From: Variovorax sp. 679
GTDB taxonomy: Bacteria; Pseudomonadota; Gammaproteobacteria; Burkholderiales; Burkholderiaceae_C
Assembly: GCF_003952185.1 (NCBI RefSeq)
Contig: NZ_RXFS01000008.1
Location: 124,001 to 188,000, forward strand
Length of the DNA stretch: 64,000 bases
Direction of reading: 5' to 3'
The position numbers were made by a program, and so were the translations under genes. Under the pieces are notes generated by a model. That model was given only the letters and a program-made list of their open reading frames with translations. It was not told where the DNA came from and did not search any database. This document shows positions 26,218 to 34,976 of the stretch, one piece after another; position 1 is the first letter of the stretch; the number at the start of each line of letters is the position of its first letter.

Positions 26218-26252
26218 AAAGCCCGCCAAACCGCAGGGTCCGGGGCTTTTTT
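26216..26252 (+). terminator. Intrinsic terminator after the unknown 498-residue gene
   Basis: AAAAAGCCC (starting within the TAA stop) pairs with GGGCTTTTT at 26243-26251, ending in a run of six T. It is a rho-independent terminator, possibly bidirectional in form, separating this gene from the aldo/keto reductase. Confidence 0.8.
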
Positions 26253-26287
26253 CAACAATGGATTTCTTCACTTGAAGGAGTACCACT

Positions 26288-27316
26288 TTGGAATACCGTC
26301 ATCTGGGCAAATCGGGCCTCAAGGTTCCCGTATTGAGTTTCGGCACCGGCACCTTCGGCGGCAAGGGCGAGTTCTTCAGCGCGTGGGGCAGCACTGACGT
26401 CGCCGAGGCGCGCAAGCTCATCGACATCTGCCTCGAGGCCGGCGTGAACATGTTCGACAGCGCCGACATCTACTCGTCCGGCGCAGCCGAATCAGTGCTC
26501 GGCGAGGCGATCAAGGGGCGGTCGCGTGACGGACTGCTGATCTCCACCAAGGCCACCTTCCGCAGCGGCGAAGGGCCGAACGACGTGGGCTCGTCGCGCC
26601 ATCACCTCGTGCAGGCCGTCGACGGCGCGCTCAAGCGCCTGGGCACCGACTACATCGACCTGTTCCAGCTGCACGGCTTCGATGCGAGCACGCCGGTGGA
26701 GGAAACGCTGGGCACGCTCGACGATCTCGTGCGCGCGGGCAAGCTGCGCTACATCGGCGTGTCGAACTTCTCGGGCTGGCACCTGATGAAGTCGCTGGCC
26801 GTGTCCGAGCGCCATGGTCTTGCACGCTATGTGGCGCACCAGGCTTATTACTCGCTGGTCGGCCGCGACTACGAATGGGAGCTGATGCCGCTGGCGCAGG
26901 ACCAGGGCGTGGGCGCGGTGGTGTGGAGCCCGCTGGGCTGGGGCCGGCTCACGGGCAAGATCCGCCGCGGCCAGCCGCTGCCGGCGAACAGCCGCCTGCA
27001 CGTGACCGCGGACATGGGCCCGCCGGTGCCCGACGAGCTGCTGTTCCGCGTGGTCGATGCGCTGGAGAAGGTCGGTGCCGAAGTCGGCAAGACGGTGCCG
27101 CAGGTCGCGCTCAACTGGCTTCTGCAGCGCCCGACGGTGTCGAGCGTGGTGATCGGCGCACGGGACGAGGCGCAGCTGCGCCAGAACCTCGGCGCGGTGG
27201 GTTGGAACCTCACGTCCGCGCAGGTCGCGGAGCTCGATGCGGCCAGCGCGACGACGCGGGCCTATCCCTACTGGCATCAGCAGGGATTTCTCGAGCGCAA
27301 TCCCAATCCGGTCTAG
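26288..27316 (+). CDS. Aldo/keto reductase, TTG start
   Basis: A 342-residue NADPH-dependent oxidoreductase of the AKR superfamily. The (beta/alpha)8 barrel shows the catalytic tetrad D57, Y62 (in FDSADIYSSG), K88 (STKATF) and His in LFQLHGFD; the cofactor-binding end has VVIGARDEAQLRQNL. Reduces aldehydes or ketones; substrate unknown. The start is TTG at 26288 with a perfect AAGGAG 7 bases upstream; no ATG lies near the conserved N-terminus MEYRHLGKSGL. Flanked by terminator upstream and a convergent gene downstream. Confidence 0.9.
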   Translation: MEYRHLGKSGLKVPVLSFGTGTFGGKGEFFSAWGSTDVAEARKLIDICLEAGVNMFDSADIYSSGAAESVLGEAIKGRSRDGLLISTKATFRSGEGPNDVGSSRHHLVQAVDGALKRLGTDYIDLFQLHGFDASTPVEETLGTLDDLVRAGKLRYIGVSNFSGWHLMKSLAVSERHGLARYVAHQAYYSLVGRDYEWELMPLAQDQGVGAVVWSPLGWGRLTGKIRRGQPLPANSRLHVTADMGPPVPDELLFRVVDALEKVGAEVGKTVPQVALNWLLQRPTVSSVVIGARDEAQLRQNLGAVGWNLTSAQVAELDAASATTRAYPYWHQQGFLERNPNPV

Positions 27317-27372
27317 CGTCGGAAGGACAGGGCGGCCCGGCTGCTCCGCACCCGCACCGATCCATCATCCAT

Positions 27373-28140
27373 TCACGACAGGCTGGAGCCTGCGCGCGAG
27401 CCCGCCGGCTCAGGCTTGCCTGCTTCGAGCGAGCACCATGCCGTTGCAGGCTTGGCCGCTTCCGCCGAGCACCATGCGGCCGAAGGCTTGCCCGCTTCGA
27501 GCGAGCACCATGCCGCCGCAGGCTTGGCCACTTCCGCCGAGCACCACGCAGCCGAAGGCTTTCCCGCTTCGAGCGAGCACCATGCCGCCGCGGGCTTGGC
27601 CACTTCCGCCGAGCACCATGCGGCCGAAGGCTTGCCTGCTTCGAGCGAACACCATGCCGCTGCAGGCTTGGCTGCTTCCGCCGAGCACCATGCGGCGGAA
27701 GGCTTGCCCGCTTCAAGCGAACACCATGCCGCTCCATCCTTGGCCGGCTCGCCGAACTCCTCGGCGGACAGGCGCTGCATCTCCTGGAATGCCGCCTCCA
27801 GCGCCTTCGCGTCATCTTCACCGCGCAGGCCGAGGTACGGAAAGTGGTGCAGGAAATAGCCGAAGGTGGCTTCGCAATCCGCCGCGTACTTCCGCGTGTC
27901 GAGGATGTGCATGTGCCAGAAGCGGTCGACGTCCTGCTCGGGGGCGAGCGTCAGGTCGGGGTGCCTGGCGTGCAGCACCAGGAAGCGCTTGTAGGCCGCC
28001 TCCATCCTGTCCGCGTAGCCGGCCGGCCAGCCGTAGCCGTCTTCATTGCGGCAGGCCTTGAACTTGATCAGCGTGAGGTCTAGCGCCTCGATGGCGGCGA
28101 TCGTCTGCTCCAGTGTCTTGCGCTGGGTGGGGTGGGTCAT
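27373..28140 (-). CDS. GRDP-like (DUF1399) protein with nine Cys-containing C-terminal repeats
   Basis: A 255-residue protein in two parts. Residues 1-135 match the glycine-rich-domain-protein-like family (DUF1399): DVDRFWHMHILDTRKYAADC and FGYFLHHFPYLG are its hallmark. Residues 137-244 are nine tandem 12-residue repeats alternating AAWCSLEAGKPS and AAWCSAEAAKPA (some AEVAKPA), each with a Trp-Cys pair; an 11-residue Ser/Gly tail follows. There are no other cysteines in the tail and no signal peptide. ATG 28140 has AGGAG 5 bases upstream. It follows the GGDEF-EAL gene by 72 bases. The repeats could bind metal or be a modified-peptide substrate. Function unknown. Confidence 0.8.
   Translation of the reverse strand: MTHPTQRKTLEQTIAAIEALDLTLIKFKACRNEDGYGWPAGYADRMEAAYKRFLVLHARHPDLTLAPEQDVDRFWHMHILDTRKYAADCEATFGYFLHHFPYLGLRGEDDAKALEAAFQEMQRLSAEEFGEPAKDGAAWCSLEAGKPSAAWCSAEAAKPAAAWCSLEAGKPSAAWCSAEVAKPAAAWCSLEAGKPSAAWCSAEVAKPAAAWCSLEAGKPSAAWCSAEAAKPATAWCSLEAGKPEPAGSRAGSSLS
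27409..27732 (-). repeat. Nine tandem 36-base coding repeats (72-base higher-order unit)
   Basis: Direct repeats of 36 bases encode alternating A and B forms of a 12-residue unit, so the longest identity runs over 72 bases. Copies are nearly identical at DNA level, implying recent expansion or gene conversion. Unit number is likely to vary between strains by slippage. Confidence 0.9.
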
Positions 28141-28212
28141 GAATGCTCCTGTGAGGTGGTGGGAAGGCCCGGGCGAGCGTGCCCGGTGACGATTGCGCCG
28201 ACGGTCGGGCCG

Positions 28213-31200
28213 TCAGGCCACCACCGATGGAGCAAATTGGTTGCGCAGGTGACGCGCCATGAAATCTCGTGCCTCGTCCGCGGGCACGGGCTTGCAAAGC
28301 CAGTAGCCCTGGGCCTCGTCGCACCCGTGGCTGCGCAGGTATTCGAGCTGGGCGGCGGTCTCGATGCCTTCGGCCACCACCTTCATCCGCAGCCCGTGGG
28401 ACAGGGTGATGATGCCGTCGATGAGTGCTCGCGCATCGGCGTCCTGCGAAAGGTCGTTGATGAAGGAGCGGTCGATCTTGACCGTCGAGAGCGGAAAGTG
28501 CTTCAGGTAGGAAAGCGAGGAATAGCCCGTGCCGAAATCGTCGATGGCGAGGCCGACGCCCATGTTCCGGATCGTGCGAAGCAGTTCCGCCGCGTGCTCG
28601 GGGTTCGCCATCACCGCGCCCTCGGTGACTTCCAGCTCCAGCAGCGACGGATCGAGGCCCGAGGACTCGAGGACCGCCTTTATGTCGGTGATGAGCGTGC
28701 GGCTTTCGAACTGGCGCGGCGAGAGGTTGACGCTGGTCAGAACTGCAGGCAGGCCGAACTTCTGCCATGCAAGCGCGTCGGCGCAGGCCTGTTCGAGTGC
28801 CCACTTGCCCATGGAGAGGATCAGGCCGAGCTCCTCCGCGATCGGGATGAACTGCACCGGCGGAATCATGCCCAGGGTCGGATGGTGCCAGCGCATCAGC
28901 GCCTCGACGCCGACGATGCGCTGCGTCTGCAGGTTCATCTTCGGCTGGTAGTGCATCTCCAGCTCGCCGCGCTCGAGGGCATGGCGCAGCGCGCTTTCCA
29001 GCATCAGCTGCTCGGTGCTCTGCGCATTCATCTTGGCCGCGTAGAAGCGATAGGTGTTGCGGCCCTTCTTCTTGGCCCGGTACATCGCGGTGTCGGCGTT
29101 CTTCAGGAGCGTCTCGGCATCGCCCCCGTTCTCCGGATAGATGCTCACGCCGACGCTGGCGCTGACATGCAGTTCGCGCGCATTGATGAGGAAGGGCTCG
29201 GCGCAGGTGGACAGCACCTTTTCGGCAAGCTCCGCGGCATCGTTGGCGCTGCACAGGTTTTCCAGCAGCAGCACGAACTCGTCGCCGCCGAAACGCGCCA
29301 CGACCTCGGTGTCGCCCAGCAGCGCCGCTAGGCGCTCGCCGCAGATCCTGATCATCTCGTCGCCCGCGCCGTGGCCCAGGGTGTCGTTGATGTGCTTGAA
29401 GCGATCCAGGTCGACGAACAGCACCGCGAACTGCTTCTGGCTGCGGTTGCTGCGCTTGATGGCGCGGTCGAGCTCGCTCTGCAGCGCGGAGCGGTTGAGC
29501 AGCCCGGTCAGCTCGTCGTGGCTGGCCATGAAGCGCAGGCTGCGCTCGGCCTGCTTGCGCTGCCTGTACTGGGCGATCTGCAGTGCGATCACGCGCAGCG
29601 ACTCGAGCGTTTCGGCATCGGCGGCGTAAGGGGCTGCTCCGAAAAGCTCCAGCGCCGCGGTCGTATCGCTGGCGACCATCGGCACGATCAGGCCGGAGGT
29701 CAGCCCGGCCTCGCGGGCCATCGCGTCTCGAGCGAAATGGCTCGGGGCCGTCTGCGTGTCGATCCGCACGACGCTGCCGATGCCCCAGGCGCGGCCGAGC
29801 GAACCTTCGCCGGGCCGGTAGGCGAGCGACTGGCTGGCCTCGACGAATTGCCGCACCGTCGGGTCGTTGTCGGCATTCCAGGCAGCCGTGCAGCGGGCCA
29901 TGCCATCGTCGCCGACGCTCCACAGCGCGCCGCAGTCCCAGTGCAGGTCGGTGCATATCGCTTCCAGCGCCAGCCCGATCACCGTCTCGGCCCTGCCGTC
30001 GCCGGCCAGCAGCCGGGCGATCTTGTATTCGAGCTTCTGGCGCAGCGCATCCTTGCGCGGCCGCGTGGCGTCGCGCACGGTGCCGCGCACCACCATCCTT
30101 CCGTCTTCCTCGGCCGACTGGGCGATGACGTGAAGCCAGCGCTCGGTTCCGTCGTGCAGGCACAGGCGGTGCTCGAATTCGCGGCGCTCCGAGGACTGCG
30201 AGGCCAGCGTGATCTGCCGATGCACCGTGGAGCGTTCAAGCGTCGGAACACGCGAGAGCAGGGCGGTCAGGTCCGGCTGGACGGGGTCCGAATCGAAGCC
30301 GAGGATGCGCCGGGCTTCCTCGGAGCATTGCAGCGTTCCGGTCTCGAGGTCGAGGGTCCAGCTGCCCAGGCTGGCCATCTGCTGGGCGTCCTTCCACTGG
30401 CGCTCGCTGGCGCGCAAGTGGCTGGTCATCTCCAGAGCCAGCACCTGGGCCCGGCTGCGCGAGGTGGTCAACGAGAAGACGATGCCGGCCAGCAGCATGC
30501 TGGTGGCAAGGCCGCCGAACACGATGAACCACGGGATGGCCTTGTCGAGCGGGCCGAAGACCTGGCTTTCGGCCTGGCCGACCTCCACGAGCCAGGAGTG
30601 GCCGCCCAGCTCGAAGCCCAGCATGCGCTGGAGACTGTGCGCGAGCGCGGGGGAGGGCTTTGCCGGGGCCGAGCTGTCGAACAGCAGCTGCTGCTCGCTG
30701 AACGCGGCCGGCAGGACGAACCGGGTCTCGATGCGTGTGCCGATCGCGCCCTTGCCGGGCCCGGCATCGATCACGCGCAGGCGCAGCGTCCTCGTGGCGT
30801 CGGGGGCGACCATGTCGCGAAGCATTCCCGCGATGCTGAAGCCCGCGCCGACCGAGCCGATGTAGGCGCTGCGCCGCTGTTCGAGCGTGTCGAGCGGCTG
30901 GCCCGGCCTGTAGACCGGCAGCCGCATCGCCAGTCCGATGTCGGACTCGCGGCCCGGGATGCGGACCTTGCGGCCCGATGTGACCAGCCCGCCGGTGTCG
31001 CGGCCCTGTTCGAGCGCGTCGCCCCGGTCGGGCATCGCGCCCAGGTCATTGCCGAGCAGCCTTTCGTTGCCGGCTTGGGGTTCGATGTAGACCAGCGGGT
31101 AGTAGATGTCCCGCTTGCCGGGCGGCTTGATGGCGAAGCCGGAGGCCACGCCGGCGTCGAGGCTGGCATCGCCGCGTACCTTTTCCTCGAAGGCCTGCCT

Positions 31201-31533
31201 GTCCTTGGCCGCAACGCCGGGTGCGTAGTTGACGGCTTGGAAGCCGGGGTAGTTGCTCTCCAGGTTCAGGCCCGCGACGTAATCCCTGAAGTCGCTTCGC
31301 GTCACGGCGCCGGCGGTGTTGAACCGAGCGCGCAGGCCGGTCAGCACGGCGATGTAGTCGTCGAAGCGGGCTTCCACCTTGCGCGCCAGGTCGAGGGCGG
31401 TCGAGTCGAAACGGGCCTGGGCGCTGCGCCCGATTTCCTGGTGGGCCGACACGCCGAGGGCGACCGACAGCACCATGCCGGCCAGGAAAATGGCCAGCGG
31501 CAAGCGAATCCTGACCCAGACAGACAATGACAT
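28213..31533 (-). CDS. Membrane CHASE-PAS-GAF-GGDEF-EAL cyclic-di-GMP enzyme
   Basis: A 1106-residue multidomain protein. Order: transmembrane segment (about 8-28), periplasmic CHASE sensor (about 40-250), second transmembrane segment near 305-325, PAS, GAF, then GGDEF (motif near 748 in ARFGGDEFVLLLE) and EAL (GVEALMRW near 876, DDFGTGYSSL, QGYWLCKPV). Both catalytic motifs are intact, so it may both make and degrade c-di-GMP; no RxxD inhibitory site precedes GGDEF. Start: AGGA 9 bases before ATG 31533 and a membrane-anchor N-terminus; a longer frame to 31656 lacks domain support. The next gene downstream is the Cys-repeat protein. Confidence 0.92.
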   Translation of the reverse strand: MSLSVWVRIRLPLAIFLAGMVLSVALGVSAHQEIGRSAQARFDSTALDLARKVEARFDDYIAVLTGLRARFNTAGAVTRSDFRDYVAGLNLESNYPGFQAVNYAPGVAAKDRQAFEEKVRGDASLDAGVASGFAIKPPGKRDIYYPLVYIEPQAGNERLLGNDLGAMPDRGDALEQGRDTGGLVTSGRKVRIPGRESDIGLAMRLPVYRPGQPLDTLEQRRSAYIGSVGAGFSIAGMLRDMVAPDATRTLRLRVIDAGPGKGAIGTRIETRFVLPAAFSEQQLLFDSSAPAKPSPALAHSLQRMLGFELGGHSWLVEVGQAESQVFGPLDKAIPWFIVFGGLATSMLLAGIVFSLTTSRSRAQVLALEMTSHLRASERQWKDAQQMASLGSWTLDLETGTLQCSEEARRILGFDSDPVQPDLTALLSRVPTLERSTVHRQITLASQSSERREFEHRLCLHDGTERWLHVIAQSAEEDGRMVVRGTVRDATRPRKDALRQKLEYKIARLLAGDGRAETVIGLALEAICTDLHWDCGALWSVGDDGMARCTAAWNADNDPTVRQFVEASQSLAYRPGEGSLGRAWGIGSVVRIDTQTAPSHFARDAMAREAGLTSGLIVPMVASDTTAALELFGAAPYAADAETLESLRVIALQIAQYRQRKQAERSLRFMASHDELTGLLNRSALQSELDRAIKRSNRSQKQFAVLFVDLDRFKHINDTLGHGAGDEMIRICGERLAALLGDTEVVARFGGDEFVLLLENLCSANDAAELAEKVLSTCAEPFLINARELHVSASVGVSIYPENGGDAETLLKNADTAMYRAKKKGRNTYRFYAAKMNAQSTEQLMLESALRHALERGELEMHYQPKMNLQTQRIVGVEALMRWHHPTLGMIPPVQFIPIAEELGLILSMGKWALEQACADALAWQKFGLPAVLTSVNLSPRQFESRTLITDIKAVLESSGLDPSLLELEVTEGAVMANPEHAAELLRTIRNMGVGLAIDDFGTGYSSLSYLKHFPLSTVKIDRSFINDLSQDADARALIDGIITLSHGLRMKVVAEGIETAAQLEYLRSHGCDEAQGYWLCKPVPADEARDFMARHLRNQFAPSVVA

Positions 31534-31623
31534 TGGACTTGATCCTGCCGCTGGCACAGACCGGGTGGCTCCGTGTGCTGCAGTGCGGCACGGCAGAGAA
31601 CGCAGCAGTTGCTTCGTTGGCGC

Positions 31624-31652
31624 AATATATATGGCCGATGCGTGGTCGTCAC
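31624..31652 (-). promoter_or_regulatory. Possible sigma-70 promoter of the CHASE-GGDEF-EAL gene
   Basis: On the minus strand GTGACG (31652-31647) is followed after 17 bases by TATATT (31629-31624), in the AT-rich patch of the 302-base gap between the LysR gene end and this gene. Transcription would start near 31617, leaving a leader of about 85 bases. The rest of the gap shows only a GC hairpin (31785-31800) after the LysR stop. Confidence 0.35.
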
Positions 31653-31784
31653 GCAACTTGTTACAGAGATTTCAGAGTACGCCGGTGGCGATTTGCCTCG
31701 AGTCCGAATATTTAAGCATCAATTCGGGCGAGCCACGTCCTTGCATCGGGGAAGAGGAGCCGGTGGCGCCCCCGGAAAGGGCCA

Positions 31785-31800
31785 GGCCCGACGCCGGGCC
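31785..31800 (-). terminator. Weak hairpin after the LysR gene
   Basis: GGCCCG and CGGGCC form a 6-base stem around ACGC, 36 bases past the LysR stop. On the minus strand it is followed by CTGGCCCTTTCC, with only a short T-run. It may end the LysR transcript. Confidence 0.3.
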
Positions 31801-31835
31801 ACGGGCAGCCGGTATAGACAGGACGGAGCAGGGCA

Positions 31836-32729
31836 TCAGGCTGGCGTCAACCCGAGCACCCATCGCTTGAAGTCCTCCAGCGCCCCGGAGGCCGGCCGGC
31901 CTTCGGGATAGGCGAAGTAGTAGCCCTGGCGCACGTCCAGGTGCCGGTCGACCGGAATCACGAGCTCGCCGGTGCGCAGTTCGTGCTCGATCAGGATGCG
32001 CGGCGCCAGGCCCACGCCCATGCCGGCCGCCGTGGCGGCCACCACCATCGTGAAAAGCTCGTAGCGCGGTCCGCGCGATGCGTGCACCGTGTATTCCCAG
32101 CCCTGCTGCGCGTACCAGTCGCGCCAGGCATGGGCGCGCGTGCTCAGGTGCACGTGGCGGCAGCGCTCGAAGCCGGCTTCGTCCCAGGGGCCGTGCGCAT
32201 CGCGGAAGGCCGGGCTGCAGATGGGCACCATCTCGCCTTCGGAAAAGATCAGCCCGCCGCGCGTGTTGGGCCAGAACTGGTCGCCGAAGTAGATGGCCGC
32301 GTCGTAGGCGTTCTCCTGGAAGGAGAAGGGCTGCGAGCGCGCCGACAGGTTCACGGTGATGTTCGGGTGCTGCCGGCTGAACTCGGGCAGGCGCGGTATC
32401 AGCCACTGCGTGGCGAAAGTCGGCACCACCGCCAGTTCCAGCACGAAGCCCATCTCGTGGCCGGCGCTGATCTCCAGCGTGTCGCGGCGGATCTGGTCGA
32501 GGTGGCGGCGGATGCGCGCCGCGTATTCGCGGCCCACGTCGGTGAGCGTGAGCCGGCGCCGCACGCGCGAGAACAGCGGCACGCCGAGCCGCTGCTCGAG
32601 CATGGCCACCTGCCGGCCGACGGCGCTTTGCGTGAGCGCCAGTTCGCTCGCCGCGCGGGTGAAGCTGCCCAGCCGCGCCGAGGCCTCGAAGGCCTGCAGC
32701 GCGCCCAGGTTGGGAATGTCTTTTCTCAT
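31836..32729 (-). CDS. LysR family regulator (GcvA-like)
   Basis: A 297-residue LysR regulator of the GcvA/AmpR-like subgroup: winged helix at about 7-65 with LGALQAFEASARLGSFTRAASELALTQSAV-type sequence, and an effector domain with SPAFRDAHGP and GMGVGLAPRILIE. Divergent from the branched-chain-type binding-protein gene, which it probably regulates. Start ATG 32729 places the conserved N-terminus MRKDIPNLGAL at residue 1; an extension upstream lacks similarity. Confidence 0.92.
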   Translation of the reverse strand: MRKDIPNLGALQAFEASARLGSFTRAASELALTQSAVGRQVAMLEQRLGVPLFSRVRRRLTLTDVGREYAARIRRHLDQIRRDTLEISAGHEMGFVLELAVVPTFATQWLIPRLPEFSRQHPNITVNLSARSQPFSFQENAYDAAIYFGDQFWPNTRGGLIFSEGEMVPICSPAFRDAHGPWDEAGFERCRHVHLSTRAHAWRDWYAQQGWEYTVHASRGPRYELFTMVVAATAAGMGVGLAPRILIEHELRTGELVIPVDRHLDVRQGYYFAYPEGRPASGALEDFKRWVLGLTPA

Positions 32730-32782
32730 CGATTGCCAGAGGTTGTGCCGGTCGTGCCCGGGGCGGTGTCCTTCCCGGTGTG

Positions 32783-32836
32783 CACAACGTTGTGAGTTTT
32801 TAGCGTTTGTTTCGCCTCCGCCCACGACTCTATTCT
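32783..32836 (+). promoter_or_regulatory. LysR-type site and promoter before the binding-protein gene
   Basis: CACAACGTTGTG (32783-32794) is a perfect 12-base palindrome fitting the LysR T-N11-A pattern. Downstream, TTGTTT (32807-32812) and TATTCT (32831-32836), 18 bases apart, could be -35 and -10, with the palindrome just upstream of -35 where an activator would bind. This is in the divergent gap between the LysR and binding-protein genes. Confidence 0.5.
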
Positions 32837-32874
32837 GCGTGCCGACCCCTGCCAACGATTCGAGGAGACTTCCG

Positions 32875-34023
32875 ATGATTGTTTCGCGCACCGCCCGTTC
32901 CGCATCCATGGGCATCGCACTGGCTTCCGTCCTGGGCTTGCCCGCCGCCGCGTTCGCGCAGGCCGAGCAGACCGTCACCATCGGCCACGCCGGCCCGCTC
33001 ACCGGGGGCGCCGCCCACTGGGGGAAGGACAACGACAACGGCGCGCGGCTCGCGGTCGAAGACCTGAACAGGCAGGGCCTCGTCATCGGCGGAAAGAAGA
33101 TCAGGTTCGTTCTGCAGTCCGAGGACGACCAGGCCGACCCGAAGCAGGCCATGGTGGTCGCCAACAAGCTGGCCGACATGGGCGTGAAGGGCATCCTGGG
33201 CCACTTCAACTCGGGCGCGGCCATTCCGGCCTCGGCGGTCTACAGCCGTGCGGGCGTGCCGGACGTGTCGACCGCCACCAACCCGGCCTTCACCAAGCAG
33301 GGCTACGGCAACGTCTTCCGCATCCTGGCCAGCGACGAGGACGTGGGCATGGCCATCGCCAACTACACGGTGAAGGATCTGAAGGCGAAGAGCATCGCGG
33401 TGATCGACGACCGCACCGCCTACGGCCAGGGCGCCGCCGAGGTGTTCGCGCGCGGCGTGAAGGCGCTGGGCGGCAACATCGTGGCGCAGGAGTACGGCAG
33501 CGACAAGGCGACCGACTTCATGGCCATCCTCACCACGATCAAGAGCAAGCAGCCAGACGTCGTGTTCTACGGCGGCATGGACGCGCAGGGCGGTCTCATC
33601 GCGCGGCAGATGAAGCAGCTGGGCATCACGGCCAAGCTGCTCGGCACCGATGGCCTGTGCACCGACGAGGTCGCGAAGATCAGCGGCGGAGCGGTCGACG
33701 GCCTGCTGTACTGCACGCGCGGCGGCAAGGAAATCGAGAAGACATCGAAGGGCGCCGAGTTCGAGCAGCGCTACAAGGCCCGCTACGGCACCGAGGTGCT
33801 GACCTACGCGCCGTACCTGTACGACGCCATGATGGCGCTGGCCGCCGGCATGCGCGCGGCCAACTCGGTCGAGCCCGAGGCCTACCTGCCGGCGATGCGC
33901 AAGGTGAAGTTCGACGGCGTCACCGGCACCATCAGCTTCGACGCCAAGGGCAACCTGCAGAAGCCCGACTTCACCGTCTTCACCTACAAGGACGGCAAGC
34001 GCGTGCGCGTGGCCGGCTCCTGA
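32875..34023 (+). CDS. Branched-chain amino acid-type ABC transporter binding protein (LivJ/LivK family)
   Basis: A 382-residue periplasmic binding protein of type 1 fold with a signal peptide ending at AAAFAQA (about residue 29). Hallmarks: TVTIGHAGPLTGG, NGARLAVEDLN, GHFNSGAAIPAS, DDRTAYGQGAAEVF and GVTGTISFDAKGN. Such proteins bind Leu/Ile/Val or many other amino acids and imino acids. No Liv permease or ATPase genes adjoin it. GAGGAG is 7 bases before the ATG. It is followed by two enzymes of imino acid metabolism on the same strand, so the ligand may be a related amino acid such as proline, pipecolate or a D-amino acid. Confidence 0.92.
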   Translation: MIVSRTARSASMGIALASVLGLPAAAFAQAEQTVTIGHAGPLTGGAAHWGKDNDNGARLAVEDLNRQGLVIGGKKIRFVLQSEDDQADPKQAMVVANKLADMGVKGILGHFNSGAAIPASAVYSRAGVPDVSTATNPAFTKQGYGNVFRILASDEDVGMAIANYTVKDLKAKSIAVIDDRTAYGQGAAEVFARGVKALGGNIVAQEYGSDKATDFMAILTTIKSKQPDVVFYGGMDAQGGLIARQMKQLGITAKLLGTDGLCTDEVAKISGGAVDGLLYCTRGGKEIEKTSKGAEFEQRYKARYGTEVLTYAPYLYDAMMALAAGMRAANSVEPEAYLPAMRKVKFDGVTGTISFDAKGNLQKPDFTVFTYKDGKRVRVAGS

Positions 34024-34036
34024 GGCGGCCGCCCGC

Positions 34037-34942
34037 ATGCGGATGCTGGACGCGGAGGAAACCGCAGCCGCCTTGCCCTGGGGCGCGCTGGTCGAGGCGC
34101 TGCTGCAGATGTTCGAGCGCGAACGCCGGGGCGAAGCGCATGCCTCGCCGCGCACCTCCGTCGCGCTCGCGGCGGGCGGAGTCATGCTGCTGATGCCGGC
34201 GGCCGACCTGCAATTTGCCGCGCTGAAGACGGTGACGGTGCATGCCGCCAATGCCGCGCGGGGCCTGCCGGTCGTGCAGTGCAACGTGACGCTGATGGAC
34301 GCGACCACCGGCACGCGCCTGCTCGCGATGGACGGCAATGTGCTGACCGCGCGGCGCACGGCGGCGCTTTCGCTGGCCGGAGCGATCAGGGCAGGACGCA
34401 CGGGCGCGGCGCGCATGCTGCTGATCGGCGCGGGCGTGCAGGCTCGCGCGCATGCCGAAGCCTTTGCCCAGGTGTGGGGCATCCGGCGTCTGGAGATTCA
34501 TGCACGGACGCAGGCCCATGCCGAGGAACTGGCGCGGCACATGCGTTCGTTGGACGTCGATGCCAGCGCCGCGGTCGCGGACCCGGCTGTTGCGGCGAAG
34601 GAGGCCGACCTGATCGTCGCCGCAACCAGCTCGCAGGATCCCGTGGTCCCGCCGCAGGTGCGGCCGGACGCCACCGTGATCGCCGTCGGCGCCTACCGTG
34701 CCGACACGGCCGAGGTGCCGCCCGAACTGGTGCGCCGCAGCGCCGTGTTTGTGGATACGCTGGAGGGAGCGCGCGGCGAGGCGGGAGACCTGATCCGGGC
34801 GGGCGTCGACTGGTCCGCCGTGCAGGCTTTCTGCAACGCGTCGCCGGCACGGGAAGGCCGGCCGGTATTGGTCAAGACCGTGGGCCACGCACTGTGGGAC
34901 CTTGCGGCGGCGCAGCTGGCCTACGCGAATCGACAGCATTAG
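34037..34942 (+). CDS. Ornithine cyclodeaminase/mu-crystallin family imine reductase
   Basis: A 301-residue NAD(P)-binding protein of the ornithine cyclodeaminase/mu-crystallin family. The Rossmann motif GAGVQARAHAEAF lies near 134-146; K64-type substrate region is LKTVTVHAAN and GNVLTARRTAALS is conserved. Many members (such as LhpI) are delta1-pyrroline-2-carboxylate/delta1-piperideine-2-carboxylate reductases rather than true cyclodeaminases, and pairing with a DAO-family oxidase favours that. It starts 13 bases after the binding-protein stop and ends 34 bases before the oxidase start, so all three form one unit. Confidence 0.88.
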   Translation: MRMLDAEETAAALPWGALVEALLQMFERERRGEAHASPRTSVALAAGGVMLLMPAADLQFAALKTVTVHAANAARGLPVVQCNVTLMDATTGTRLLAMDGNVLTARRTAALSLAGAIRAGRTGAARMLLIGAGVQARAHAEAFAQVWGIRRLEIHARTQAHAEELARHMRSLDVDASAAVADPAVAAKEADLIVAATSSQDPVVPPQVRPDATVIAVGAYRADTAEVPPELVRRSAVFVDTLEGARGEAGDLIRAGVDWSAVQAFCNASPAREGRPVLVKTVGHALWDLAAAQLAYANRQH

Positions 34943-34976
34943 TGGCAATGACGAACAGCGAGAAGAAGGGCATTTC

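Noticed and set aside
27409..27732. Regular direct repeats resembling a CRISPR array
   Set aside because: Repeats are contiguous 36-base coding units with no unique spacers and stay in frame with a protein; no cas genes are nearby.
27416..27859. Plus-strand repeat protein opposite the Cys-repeat gene
   Set aside because: It is the mirror of the minus-strand coding repeats; only the minus frame has an N-terminal domain and a good ribosome-binding site.
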